Shown here in pieces: positions 1 through 6,379 of a stretch of DNA of 9,861 nucleotides (its first letter is position 1; every line of letters starts with the position of its first letter). The position numbers were made by a program, and so were the translations under genes. The stretch is taken from positions 1 through 9,861 of the forward strand of contig JADGRK010000068.1 in the NCBI GenBank assembly GCA_017880985.1, in the 5' to 3' direction. Source of the DNA: Rhodoferax sp. (GTDB taxonomy: Bacteria; Pseudomonadota; Gammaproteobacteria; Burkholderiales; Burkholderiaceae_C). A model generated the notes under the pieces. That model searched no databases, had not been told where the DNA came from, and was given only the letters and a program-made list of their open reading frames with translations.

Positions 1-266
1 ACAGCAACACATGCCGGTTCATCGGTTGCGAGCCGGTTGGGGTTGGCGTAATGGCAGGGATCGGCTCATTTTTCAGGTGTCAAAGCGACACGCTTGCCTG
101 GCGCTGGGCGTGGGCTTTGGTGGGCCGCGAAGTATAGGCGAACTGGCTGGCGTCTGGCGCCGGGCGCGATGCCATTGGTCGCACCCAAACGCAGTTCTTC
201 GCATCAGCCGGCAATTCGTCTCAATGCCCGTGCAATGCCTGCCTGGCATCGCTAAATTCCCGTCAA
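1..266. other. Window start with no supported gene
   Basis: I see no convincing gene here. A plus-strand frame is open from the left edge through position 490. Its translation before position 302 is rich in Arg, Gly, Trp and His, has no recognisable motif, and no ribosome site precedes its ATG at 11. A small stem, GTGTC-AAAGC-GACAC, lies near 79-93 with no T tract. The stretch is probably intergenic, or the 3' flank of a gene to the left of the window. Confidence 0.5.
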
Positions 267-290
267 CAGGCCATGTCGGCCTGCTTTTTC
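267..290 (+). terminator. Possible intrinsic terminator or leader hairpin
   Basis: A perfect 6-bp stem (CAGGCC at 267-272, GGCCTG at 278-283) with a 5-nt loop is followed directly by CTTTTTC at 284-290. This is the form of a rho-independent terminator reading on the plus strand. It would end transcription of something left of the window. It lies one base before the GGAG ribosome site of the small gene at 302, so it could instead be an attenuator-like leader hairpin for that gene. The stem is short, so strength is uncertain. Confidence 0.45.
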
Positions 291-301
291 GGAGCCCCAA
301 A

Positions 302-490
302 ATGTCATTTGCACTGCAAAATTCGCACAAAGTTGTTTCATTGTTCGCCGCGGTAGCCGTGACGCTCGCTCTCCATGGTTCGTTGCTGGCCGGTTTTAGT
401 CATCCGGCGGATCAATCGCCGACACCGGTGCTTGCCAATTGCGGCGCCGTCACGCTGCCCACGGTGACTGTGGCTGGTGGGCGTGGATAG
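302..490 (+). CDS. Small exported or membrane-anchored protein, 62 aa, unknown function
   Basis: I do not recognise this protein. The ATG at 302 is chosen because a GGAG ribosome site sits at 291-294 with 7-nt spacing, whereas the longer frame running in from the left has no such signal. The product starts with a short polar stretch containing a Lys at residue 10. A hydrophobic segment follows at about residues 11-30, which fits a signal peptide or a single membrane helix. The tail is short and rich in Pro, Thr, Val and Gly, with one Cys at residue 47. The stop lies 108 nt before the M16 protease start on the same strand, so co-transcription is possible. Small proteins of this shape are common in beta-proteobacteria, but I cannot assign a role. 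Confidence 0.5.
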   Translation: MSFALQNSHKVVSLFAAVAVTLALHGSLLAGFSHPADQSPTPVLANCGAVTLPTVTVAGGRG

Positions 491-598
491 CCGCGCGCCC
501 TTGTGGCGATAGCACAGCGTCATGGCCCTGGTCCAGGCCGGGACGCTCGGCTTCCTCTAAGATCGGCGCTTTCTCGCATTCTTATTGGAGAGTTGTCT

Positions 599-3331
599 AT
601 GCGCCTTTTGTTCAAGTTATTTGCTTCGGCTCTGGCCATCAGCCTGGTTGCGCTTAACCCGGCGTCAACCTTGGCCCAGCCCTTGCCCGCCGGCATGAGC
701 CGCGTGACTTCGGTCGAGGGGGTTGACGAGTACAAGTTGGCCAATGGTTTGCAAGTGCTTTTGATTAAGGATGACAGCAAGCCCACCACCACGGTCAACG
801 TCACCTACCGCGTCGGCAGCAAAAACGAGAACTATGGCGAAACCGGCATGGCGCATTTGCTGGAACATTTGATGTTCAAAGGCTCACCCAAGCACAAAGA
901 GGTCTGGTCCGAGTTCACCAAACGCGGCTTGCGCGCCAATGGCAGCACCTGGCTCGACCGCACCAATTATTTCGCCAGTTTCTCCGCCAACGAGGAAAAC
1001 CTGCAGTGGTATCTGGGCTGGCAGGCCGATGCCATGGTCAACAGCTTTATCGCCCGCAAAGACCTGGATACGGAGATGACGGTGGTGCGCAACGAGATGG
1101 AGCGTGGTGAAAACGACGCCAGCAACATTCTTATGGAGCGCGTGCTGAGCGCGGCTTACCAATGGCATAACTACGGCAAGAGCACGATTGGCGCGCGCGC
1201 TGATGTGGAAGGCGTCAACATCAAACGGCTGCAGGATTTCTACCACACTTACTACCGTCCGGGCAATGCGACCTTGATCGTGACCGGCAAGTTTGACCCG
1301 GCCAAAGTCCGCCAGTGGATTGCCAAGTATTTTGGCCCGCTCAAGAATCCCAAGACGGCACTGCCGCCGCTCTACACGCTGGACCCGGCGCAAGACGGCG
1401 AGAAGAGCGTCACGGTGCGCCGTGTGGGTGGCACGCCCACTTTGTACGCCCTGTACCACGTGCCAGCCGGTGCCAGCCCGGATTACGCGGCCATTTCGGC
1501 CTTGAACCTGATCCTGGGCGACACGCCATCGGGTCGGCTGCATACCCGCATTGTGGAGAAGCAGTTGGCGGCCGAAGCCTTTAGTTTTTCGCAGGGTTTG
1601 CAAGACCCGGGTTTTACCTTGATGGGCCTCACCCTGGCGCCTGGACAAGACATGGACAAGGCACGCCAGGCCATGCTCGACGTGATCGAGTCGCTCTCCA
1701 GCGAGCCGGTCACGCAGGCCGAGCTGGATCGCGCCAAGCTCAAATATCTCACTGGTTGGGACTTGCGGTTTACCAATCCTGAGCAAATTGGCGTCGCATT
1801 GTCGGAGTCGATTGCGATGGGCGACTGGCGTCTGTTCTTTTTGAACCGCGACAAGGTGCGCGGCCTGACGCTGGCCGATGTGAACCGTGTCGCGACGAGT
1901 TACTTACTGCGTGACAACCGAACGCTGGGTACGTTCCTCCCGACCGAGAAGCCGGTGCGTGCGCCGGCGCCAGCGACAGTGGAGGTGGCGGCGCTGGTCA
2001 AAGGCTACAAGGGTGAAGCGGTGGCAGCACAAACCGAAGTCTTTGATGCCTCTCCCGCCAATATCGACAAACGCACCGTCAGCAGTGTGCTGGCCAATGG
2101 CATGCAGCTTAGTGTGCTGGCCAAGGGTGCGCGCGGCAAGTTGGTCAACGGCAGCATTCGTTTGCATTTTGGCGATGAGAAAAGCTTGTTTGATCAGGAA
2201 AGCATTGGCGCAGCCACCGCCGCCATGCTCAACAAAGGTACCAGCAGCCTGAGTCGCCAGCAGATTCAGGACCAGTTTGATCAGCTCAAGGCGCAAGTGC
2301 ACTTTGGTGGCGGCGCCACCGGCACCAGCGTCGGGATCAAGACCACACGCGACAACTTGCCCGCCGTGATTGCGCTGGTGGCCGACGTGCTGCGCAACGC
2401 CAGCTTTCCGGCCACGGCGCTCGAAGAGTACAAGCGCCAGCAACTCAGTGCCATTGAAGAGCAGCGCAAAGACCCCGAGGCGATTGTGCAGACCGAACTT
2501 GGCCGCTATGGCAACCCCTATCCCAAAGGCGATGTGCGATACGCCGCCACCTTTGACGAAATGGTCGAGAACACCAAGAGCTTGGCAGTAGAGCAACTAC
2601 AGGCCTTTCACCGCAAGTTCTACGGCGCCCAGTTTGGGCAGGCGGCCTTTGTCGGCGACCTGGATCCGGTTCAGACCAAAGCGGCACTAAGCAGCGCGTT
2701 TGAAGGCTGGAACTCGGCATCGAGCTACACGCGCGTACCCAACCCGTTCATTGCCATCAAACCTGATCGTTTTGTATTCAAGACGCCCGACAAGCAAAAC
2801 GCCTTCATGCAGGTCGAGCAGGCCGTTCGCCTGAGCGACAACGACCCGGACTACCCACTGCTGACGCTGGCCAATTTCATGCTCGGACAAGGCGGCAGCT
2901 CGCGTCTGTGGGTTCGGATTCGGGAAAAAGGCGGCCTGAGCTACGACGTGCGCAGCGCTGTGAGCTGGAACAACTATGAGCAAAACAGCGGCTGGACCGC
3001 CAGCGCCATCTTTGCGCCCCAAAACCGGGGCCAGGTCGAGACGGCGTTCAAGGAGGAACTGGCGCGCATGCTCAAAGACAGCTTTACCGAGAAAGAGCTG
3101 AGTGATGCAAAACAGAGTCTGCTCAATTTTCGGCGTCTGTCGCGCGCGCAAGACGCCAATCTGGCGGGCACCTTGGCCTCGAACCTGAAGCTCAATCGCA
3201 CCTTTGCGATCGCGCAGAAAGTCGATGACGCCATCGCTGCCGCCACGCTGGTGCAAATCAACGCCGCGGCACGCAGACACTTGCAGCCGGCGTCTTTTGT
3301 GTTCGGTTTTGGTGGGGATTTCAAGGATTAG
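599..3331 (+). CDS. Periplasmic M16-family zinc metalloprotease (insulinase/pitrilysin type), 910 aa
   Basis: This is a zinc endopeptidase of the M16 family, likely acting in the periplasm on peptides or misfolded polypeptides. The start at 599 has GGAG at 587-590 with 8-nt spacing and gives a typical signal peptide (Lys/Arg-poor hydrophobic segment, likely cleavage after Ala26). An ATG at 503 would bury this signal peptide behind 32 unrelated residues. The inverted zinc motif HLLEH is at residues 86-90, and the third ligand Glu166 lies in the motif NEMERGEN at the usual distance. The protein contains two M16 halves. In the second half (about residue 500 onward) the HxxEH motif is absent, as is normal. 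That half keeps the REKGGLSY motif with Arg775 and Tyr782, the substrate-binding pair of this family. About 910 residues suits single-chain tandem M16 proteins. No frameshift is seen. Substrate is unknown. Confidence 0.93.
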   Translation: MRLLFKLFASALAISLVALNPASTLAQPLPAGMSRVTSVEGVDEYKLANGLQVLLIKDDSKPTTTVNVTYRVGSKNENYGETGMAHLLEHLMFKGSPKHKEVWSEFTKRGLRANGSTWLDRTNYFASFSANEENLQWYLGWQADAMVNSFIARKDLDTEMTVVRNEMERGENDASNILMERVLSAAYQWHNYGKSTIGARADVEGVNIKRLQDFYHTYYRPGNATLIVTGKFDPAKVRQWIAKYFGPLKNPKTALPPLYTLDPAQDGEKSVTVRRVGGTPTLYALYHVPAGASPDYAAISALNLILGDTPSGRLHTRIVEKQLAAEAFSFSQGLQDPGFTLMGLTLAPGQDMDKARQAMLDVIESLSSEPVTQAELDRAKLKYLTGWDLRFTNPEQIGVALSESIAMGDWRLFFLNRDKVRGLTLADVNRVATSYLLRDNRTLGTFLPTEKPVRAPAPATVEVAALVKGYKGEAVAAQTEVFDASPANIDKRTVSSVLANGMQLSVLAKGARGKLVNGSIRLHFGDEKSLFDQESIGAATAAMLNKGTSSLSRQQIQDQFDQLKAQVHFGGGATGTSVGIKTTRDNLPAVIALVADVLRNASFPATALEEYKRQQLSAIEEQRKDPEAIVQTELGRYGNPYPKGDVRYAATFDEMVENTKSLAVEQLQAFHRKFYGAQFGQAAFVGDLDPVQTKAALSSAFEGWNSASSYTRVPNPFIAIKPDRFVFKTPDKQNAFMQVEQAVRLSDNDPDYPLLTLANFMLGQGGSSRLWVRIREKGGLSYDVRSAVSWNNYEQNSGWTASAIFAPQNRGQVETAFKEELARMLKDSFTEKELSDAKQSLLNFRRLSRAQDANLAGTLASNLKLNRTFAIAQKVDDAIAAATLVQINAAARRHLQPASFVFGFGGDFKD

Positions 3332-3371
3332 GAAACCCCAGGCAAGTCGCAATACGGTTCATTGAGTTGTC

Positions 3372-3393
3372 ATTGCGGGCACCGACCCGCAAT
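3372..3393. repeat. REP-like intergenic hairpin
   Basis: A perfect 8-bp inverted repeat (ATTGCGGG at 3372-3379, CCCGCAAT at 3386-3393) encloses a 6-nt loop. It lies 40 bp after the protease stop. No T tract follows on either strand, so a simple rho-independent terminator is unlikely. The form resembles the short palindromes with a conserved CATTGCGG...CCGCAATCCATG core that are often scattered between genes in proteobacterial genomes. That comparison is from general knowledge, and only one copy is in this window. Confidence 0.5.
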
Positions 3394-3467
3394 CCATGCA
3401 GGACCCGACTGACGGTCTGGCTTGGCCGGCAGTTGTGCAGCGGAAGCGGGTATTGGTAATAGTCAGC

Positions 3468-3470
3468 TTA
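3468..3470. repeat. Target site duplication TTA, left copy
   Basis: TTA immediately outside the GGCGTC end of the element. The matching copy is at 4781-4783. Removing the element and one copy restores a continuous ...GTCAGC-TTA-CTGGAAAC... sequence. Confidence 0.75.
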
Positions 3471-3507
3471 GGCGTCACGTGAAAATAACTTGATCAATTT
3501 GTCTTTC
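3471..3507 (+). repeat. Terminal inverted repeat at the transposase 3' end
   Basis: This 37-bp end matches the reverse complement of 4744-4780 at 31 positions. Mismatches are at positions 7, 8, 24, 27, 30 and 31 of the repeat. The transposase stop codon (3494-3496) falls inside it, so the last few codons double as terminal repeat sequence. Confidence 0.85.
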
Positions 3508-4726
3508 GCGGCGGCAGAAGTGTGTAGTTCCATTCGCCATGAAACTCGGCCAACTTGAGATTGAGTCCGCTGAGTTCGGCGTCGGTAATCTTCAGGCCGA
3601 TCGGATAGATGCCTCGATCCAGTTCGGCGCGGATCTTCAGTCCTGCTTGTGTCGTCGTGTTCGCGATCAAATTGATGATGACGTCGTGACTCACCAATGG
3701 TCGGCCACGCCAATTCTGGGTGATGTGGCAGAACATGCGATGCTCGATCTTGTTCCACTTGCTGGTGCCCGGTGGGAAGTGGCACACATGGATGGGCATC
3801 TCCAGCCGCACAGCCAATTCTTGCAGTGCCACCTTCCACAAGCGGCACCGGCTGCCGTTGCTGCCACCCCCGTCGGCCGTGATCAATAGCTCCTTGGCAT
3901 CTGGGTATCGCTTGGCACCCATCTTCTTCCACCAGCGGCCGATGGCTTGCACCGCGAACTGCGCCGTGTCGTGATCGATGCCCACGCTCACCCAGCCCTC
4001 GTTCTTGCTCAGATCGAACACTCCGTAGGGAATGACTTTGCCCAGTTGTGGATCCGGGAAGTCGTGCACGTCCACTTCTTCGGGCTCGCCCTTGGGCTGC
4101 CACTCGCGCCCGCCGTTCTTGAACTGACCTATGAGTTCCTTCTTCTTTGTGTCCACCGATATCACCGGTTGACCGCGCTGCTGAAGCCGCTTGACCATCA
4201 TGTTGATGTGCTCGAACTGAGCGTTGCGATCCGGATGCATTGCTCCTTCCTTGGTCTTGCGGTTGCTCTGCAGGCTATAGCCCTGCGCTCTGAGCAGCGC
4301 GCCGACTGTCCAAGGCCCGATGGGATGCGCATGCTGCGTCAATTCCTCTGCCAGGCGAGCGGTGCTCTTGCAGGTCCAACGCAATGCCGACATCGGGTCT
4401 CCACGACTCATCGGCTCCACCAAAAACTCCAGCGCCTCCAGCAATCCCGGGTCACTCTCGGTGAGACATTTGCGACCGCCACCCTCCCGGCGCACACGAG
4501 TCTCCACCACAGCCTTTGGCTTCTTCCTTCGCACCTCCAACTCGGCCATGCCCCGGCGAATCGTGTTGCGAGACATGCCGGTCGCATCGCTCACAGCGCT
4601 CAGGCCGCCCCAACCATAGGTCTGTGCTTCCGTCGCCGCCCATTGCCGACGCAGTCGTTCATCCATCAACGGTGCAAGAGAACGATATCGTGATTTGATC
4701 TGGCGAATTGCGGATGCGACATGCAT
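3494..4726 (-). CDS. ISAzo13-family DDE transposase, 410 aa
   Basis: This is the transposase that cuts and joins the ends of the surrounding insertion sequence. The N-terminal part has a helix-turn-helix at about residues 41-63 (GLSAVSDATGMSRNTIRRGM). The catalytic RNase H-like fold carries the probable DDE triad Asp192 (in PVISVDTKKKE), Asp285 (in LLITADGGGSNG) and Glu328 (in TSKWNKIEHRMF). These motifs are those of the Rhodopirellula-type transposase domain that defines the ISAzo13 family. The ATG at 4726 has AAAGG only 4 nt upstream (4731-4735). The gene fills the element, ends inside the 3' terminal repeat, and shows no stop or frameshift, so it is probably functional. Confidence 0.9.
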   Translation of the reverse strand: MHVASAIRQIKSRYRSLAPLMDERLRRQWAATEAQTYGWGGLSAVSDATGMSRNTIRRGMAELEVRRKKPKAVVETRVRREGGGRKCLTESDPGLLEALEFLVEPMSRGDPMSALRWTCKSTARLAEELTQHAHPIGPWTVGALLRAQGYSLQSNRKTKEGAMHPDRNAQFEHINMMVKRLQQRGQPVISVDTKKKELIGQFKNGGREWQPKGEPEEVDVHDFPDPQLGKVIPYGVFDLSKNEGWVSVGIDHDTAQFAVQAIGRWWKKMGAKRYPDAKELLITADGGGSNGSRCRLWKVALQELAVRLEMPIHVCHFPPGTSKWNKIEHRMFCHITQNWRGRPLVSHDVIINLIANTTTQAGLKIRAELDRGIYPIGLKITDAELSGLNLKLAEFHGEWNYTLLPPRKTN

Positions 4727-4732
4727 GCCGCC

Positions 4733-4761
4733 TTTACACCACAGAAAGAATAAGTGGTCAA
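4733..4761 (-). promoter_or_regulatory. Candidate sigma70 promoter of the transposase
   Basis: On the minus strand TTGACC (4761-4756, five of six matches to consensus) is followed after 17 bp by TGTAAA (4738-4733, four of six). The -10 overlaps the AAAGG ribosome site, so the predicted transcript would start at or next to the ATG at 4726 and be almost leaderless. Either expression is deliberately weak or the real promoter is elsewhere. Confidence 0.35.
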
Positions 4762-4780
4762 GTTATTTTCACTCGACGCC
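4744..4780 (-). repeat. Terminal inverted repeat at the transposase 5' end
   Basis: Partner of 3471-3507. It contains the candidate -35 hexamer of the transposase promoter (TTGACC on the minus strand), a common arrangement that lets transposase binding to its own end repress expression. Confidence 0.85.
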
Positions 4781-4783
4781 TTA
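4781..4783. repeat. Target site duplication TTA, right copy
   Basis: TTA immediately outside the right terminal repeat, identical to the left flank at 3468-3470. Confidence 0.75.
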
Positions 4784-4808
4784 CTGGAAACATAAATACA
4801 TAATCCTA

Positions 4809-5418
4809 AGCCGCAGTTACCCCACCCCTGAAAGTGCTGTCAACCCCCGGCACCCCGAGCAAACCCTGCTGTGCCGCACAGTCACTGATCACTTTGAGAC
4901 CTGGTTGGAGTTGGCCAGTGCCAGTCAGTTCGACGGCCAAAGTGACCACCCTACCCCGGCTGTGTAGGTCGAGCAAGCCTTTCGCAAATACCTCGAATGC
5001 GGCATTTTTGCTCACGGCTTTGCCCGCGTCCACTGTGACGATTGCGGCCACGACTTCTTCGTGGCGTTCTCCTGCAAGGGCCGTGGTGTGTGTCCCTCGT
5101 GCAGCATCCGGTGCATGGCCGAGACGGCATCCGCGCATTCCCTGTAGGCGGCGCTGATTGCCCGCATCTACGAGTTGTCCCCGCTGTGCGCCGGGCAGAT
5201 GCGCCTCATCGCGTTCATCACTGAGCCAGCCGAGGCGCGTAAGATTCTGGATCACATCGGCTTCGACTCCCAAGCCCCGCACATCACCCTGGCGCGGGCC
5301 ACCGCTTTGGGGCGACTGTGTTGCGTAGGTGGACGAGTGCATCGAAGGCGAGCCCGATTGGGATGTATCAGTCCAAACGGCACGCCACTGCGAGGTCGAT
5401 CAGTGCATCAATTGCTGA
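4809..5418 (+). pseudogene. IS91-family transposase remnant, central HUH region deleted
   Basis: The translated pieces match the IS91-family plan. They run from an N-terminal NPRHPEQTLL segment (from about 4838), through KYLECGIFAHGFARVHC and the zinc-binding cysteine cluster CxxC...C-x5-C-x2-C (codons at 5034-5102), to the C-terminal tail QMRLIAFITEPAEARKILDHIG (5196 onward) and an EPDWD motif. About 300 residues that should lie between are missing. These include the HUH nuclease and its tyrosines; the text jumps from META to ALIARIYE near 5130-5150. Further lesions are TAG at 4965-4967, TAG at 5145-5147, a frameshift near 5293-5299 (the frame moves by one) and TAG at 5326-5328. The final TGA is at 5416-5418. 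No start codon is visible. It cannot make an active transposase. The insertion sequence lies 26 bp upstream. Confidence 0.85.
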
Positions 5419-5692
5419 CCGCACAAGGCAAGAAGGGCGAGGCGCCAAGGGCTCATCGCGAGGCAGGGCTGCGCCGCCGATCGGCGAAGTGAGACGGTCA
5501 GGGCGCCATGGGACGAATCCTGACGGGAAATCGGACGTGATGTACGCAAGCTCTACGGGTAAACCCTGAATGACATTACTGGCGAAGGGGTCATACTTCA
5601 TGTGACGCGGTTGAATTTCCTGCCCGCATCAGCGCGATTGGCGGCGCGCCAGCACTTGGAATCCGCAGCCTTGATTTTTCCGAGAGGTGGAG
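5419..5692. other. Intergenic region, probable 3' end of the IS91 remnant and leader of the sulfur cassette
   Basis: No gene is supported here. The first part directly follows the remnant transposase tail and is probably the origin-side end of the old IS91-type element, though I cannot place its boundary. Short open frames overlap the remnant out of frame and look random. The second half should carry the promoter of the DsrE-TusA-SQR-DUF1641 genes; one candidate is given separately. The ribosome site of the next gene closes the region. Confidence 0.4.
5570..5597 (+). promoter_or_regulatory. Weak candidate promoter for the sulfur cassette
   Basis: ATGACA (5570-5575) and CATACT (5592-5597) are separated by 16 bp and resemble sigma70 -35 and -10 boxes with five and four matches. 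They lie about 95 bp before the DsrE gene. Hexamers this degenerate occur by chance, so this is only a suggestion. Confidence 0.25.
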
Positions 5693-6085
5693 ATGGAATC
5701 GAGCAAGATCAGTATCGTCGTTGTATCCGGGACCCTCGAGCGACTGCAGATGGCAGCCATGATGGCATCGGTGGCGGCGGTCAGCGGCAACGATGTCAAC
5801 GTGTTCCTGTCGATGAACGCGATGCCTTACTTTGTCAAGGGCGACGCCACGCCAGCCCCGGCCGAAGGGCCGTTCGGAACATTGATGGCGGGCAAGAAGA
5901 TTCCGCCTTTTCGCACCCTGTTTGAGCAGGCGGTGGAATTGGGTGAGGCAAAGATCAATCCCTGCTCGATGGCCTTGGATGTCATGGGTATCGATGGCCA
6001 GGCTCTGGAGCCTTATCTGGGCGAACCCATGGGACTCACCAAATTCCTGCGCGACGCGCGCGACGCCCAGGTTTGGACCTTCTAA
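5693..6085 (+). CDS. DsrE-family (DsrE2-like) sulfur carrier protein, 130 aa
   Basis: Proteins of this family bind or relay sulfane sulfur on a conserved cysteine, often in partnership with TusA. The N-terminal strand KISIVVVSGTLERLQMAAMMA begins the alpha/beta fold. The single cysteine, Cys91, lies in INPCSMALDVMGI, which corresponds to the conserved Cys segment of DsrE2-type proteins (usually Cys-x-Met-x-x-Asp-x-x-Gly). No membrane segment is evident. The ATG at 5693 is preferred over an in-frame GTG at 5687 because GAGAGG (5682-5687) then sits 5 nt upstream. It is the first gene of a tight four-gene group, with TusA starting 26 nt after its stop. A sulfur-transfer role is family knowledge plus context. 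It could be annotated elsewhere as a peroxiredoxin-family or DsrE/DsrF-like protein. Confidence 0.82.
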   Translation: MESSKISIVVVSGTLERLQMAAMMASVAAVSGNDVNVFLSMNAMPYFVKGDATPAPAEGPFGTLMAGKKIPPFRTLFEQAVELGEAKINPCSMALDVMGIDGQALEPYLGEPMGLTKFLRDARDAQVWTF

Positions 6086-6111
6086 CGTTGACATTAGATT
6101 TGAGGTGAACG

Positions 6112-6342
6112 ATGGCCGAAAGACAAGTGATTGATGCCCGCGGCAGCTTCTGCCCGGGGCCGCTGATGGAACTGATCGGCTGGATCAAGATGGCCCAGAT
6201 CGGTGACGAATTGGAAGTGCTGTCGACCGACAAGGGCTCAGTCGCCGACATTCCGGAGTGGATAAAAAAGGTCGGGCACGAGTACCTGGGCGCGCGCGAG
6301 GAAGCGGGCGTATGGCACATTGCAGTCAAGAAGTTGAAGTGA
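6112..6342 (+). CDS. tusA-like: TusA-family sulfur carrier, 76 aa
   Basis: This is a small cytoplasmic sulfur carrier that holds persulfide sulfur on its cysteine and hands it to partners. The hallmark Cys-Pro-x-Pro motif is present as CPGP with Cys14, preceded by the usual DARGSF. The rest fits the two-layer fold with the SxDxGSxxDIPxWxxxxGHE pattern. GAGG at 6102-6105 gives 6-nt spacing to the ATG. The length is normal for the family. Its place between a DsrE-family protein and an SQR-like flavoprotein suggests a role in sulfur oxidation or trafficking rather than tRNA thiolation, which is the job of E. coli TusA. That functional choice is inference from neighbours. Confidence 0.92.
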   Translation: MAERQVIDARGSFCPGPLMELIGWIKMAQIGDELEVLSTDKGSVADIPEWIKKVGHEYLGAREEAGVWHIAVKKLK

Positions 6343-6379
6343 CAACATTGGTTCGTATGCGCTCACAAAAGGAGTAAAC

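Larger units (their letters stand above)
3471..4780 (-). mobile_element. ISAzo13-type insertion sequence, complete, 1310 bp
   Basis: Both ends begin with GGCGTC read inward. The terminal inverted repeats match at 31 of 37 positions, including a run of twelve identical bases (GTGAAAATAACT). The element is flanked on both sides by TTA (3468-3470 and 4781-4783), consistent with a 3-bp target duplication. It carries one full-length transposase on the minus strand occupying nearly its whole length. With both ends, direct repeats and an uninterrupted gene, it appears intact and could be recent. Family assignment rests on the transposase (Rhodopirellula-type DDE domain). Confidence 0.88.

Noticed and set aside
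11..301. Long frame running from the left edge into the small gene at 302
   Set aside because: The translation has no motif, is rich in Arg/Trp/His, contains the terminator-like hairpin and lacks a ribosome site; the internal ATG at 302 has one.
503..598. Upstream extension of the M16 protease to an ATG at 503
   Set aside because: It would place 32 Arg/Pro-rich residues ahead of a clear signal peptide and has no good ribosome site, while the ATG at 599 has GGAG at 8-nt spacing.
884..1786. 300-residue minus-strand frame inside the protease gene
   Set aside because: It lies opposite a clearly coding gene with catalytic motifs, and its own translation has no recognisable family; it is a shadow of codon bias.
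3947..4693. 248-residue plus-strand frame opposite the transposase
   Set aside because: It is antisense to the DDE transposase domain, with a His/Leu/Arg-rich translation and no motif.
5318..5569. Short plus-strand frames after the IS91 relic as separate genes
   Set aside because: The first part is the relic tail read out of frame; the remainder is low-information Arg/Gly-rich sequence with no start signal.
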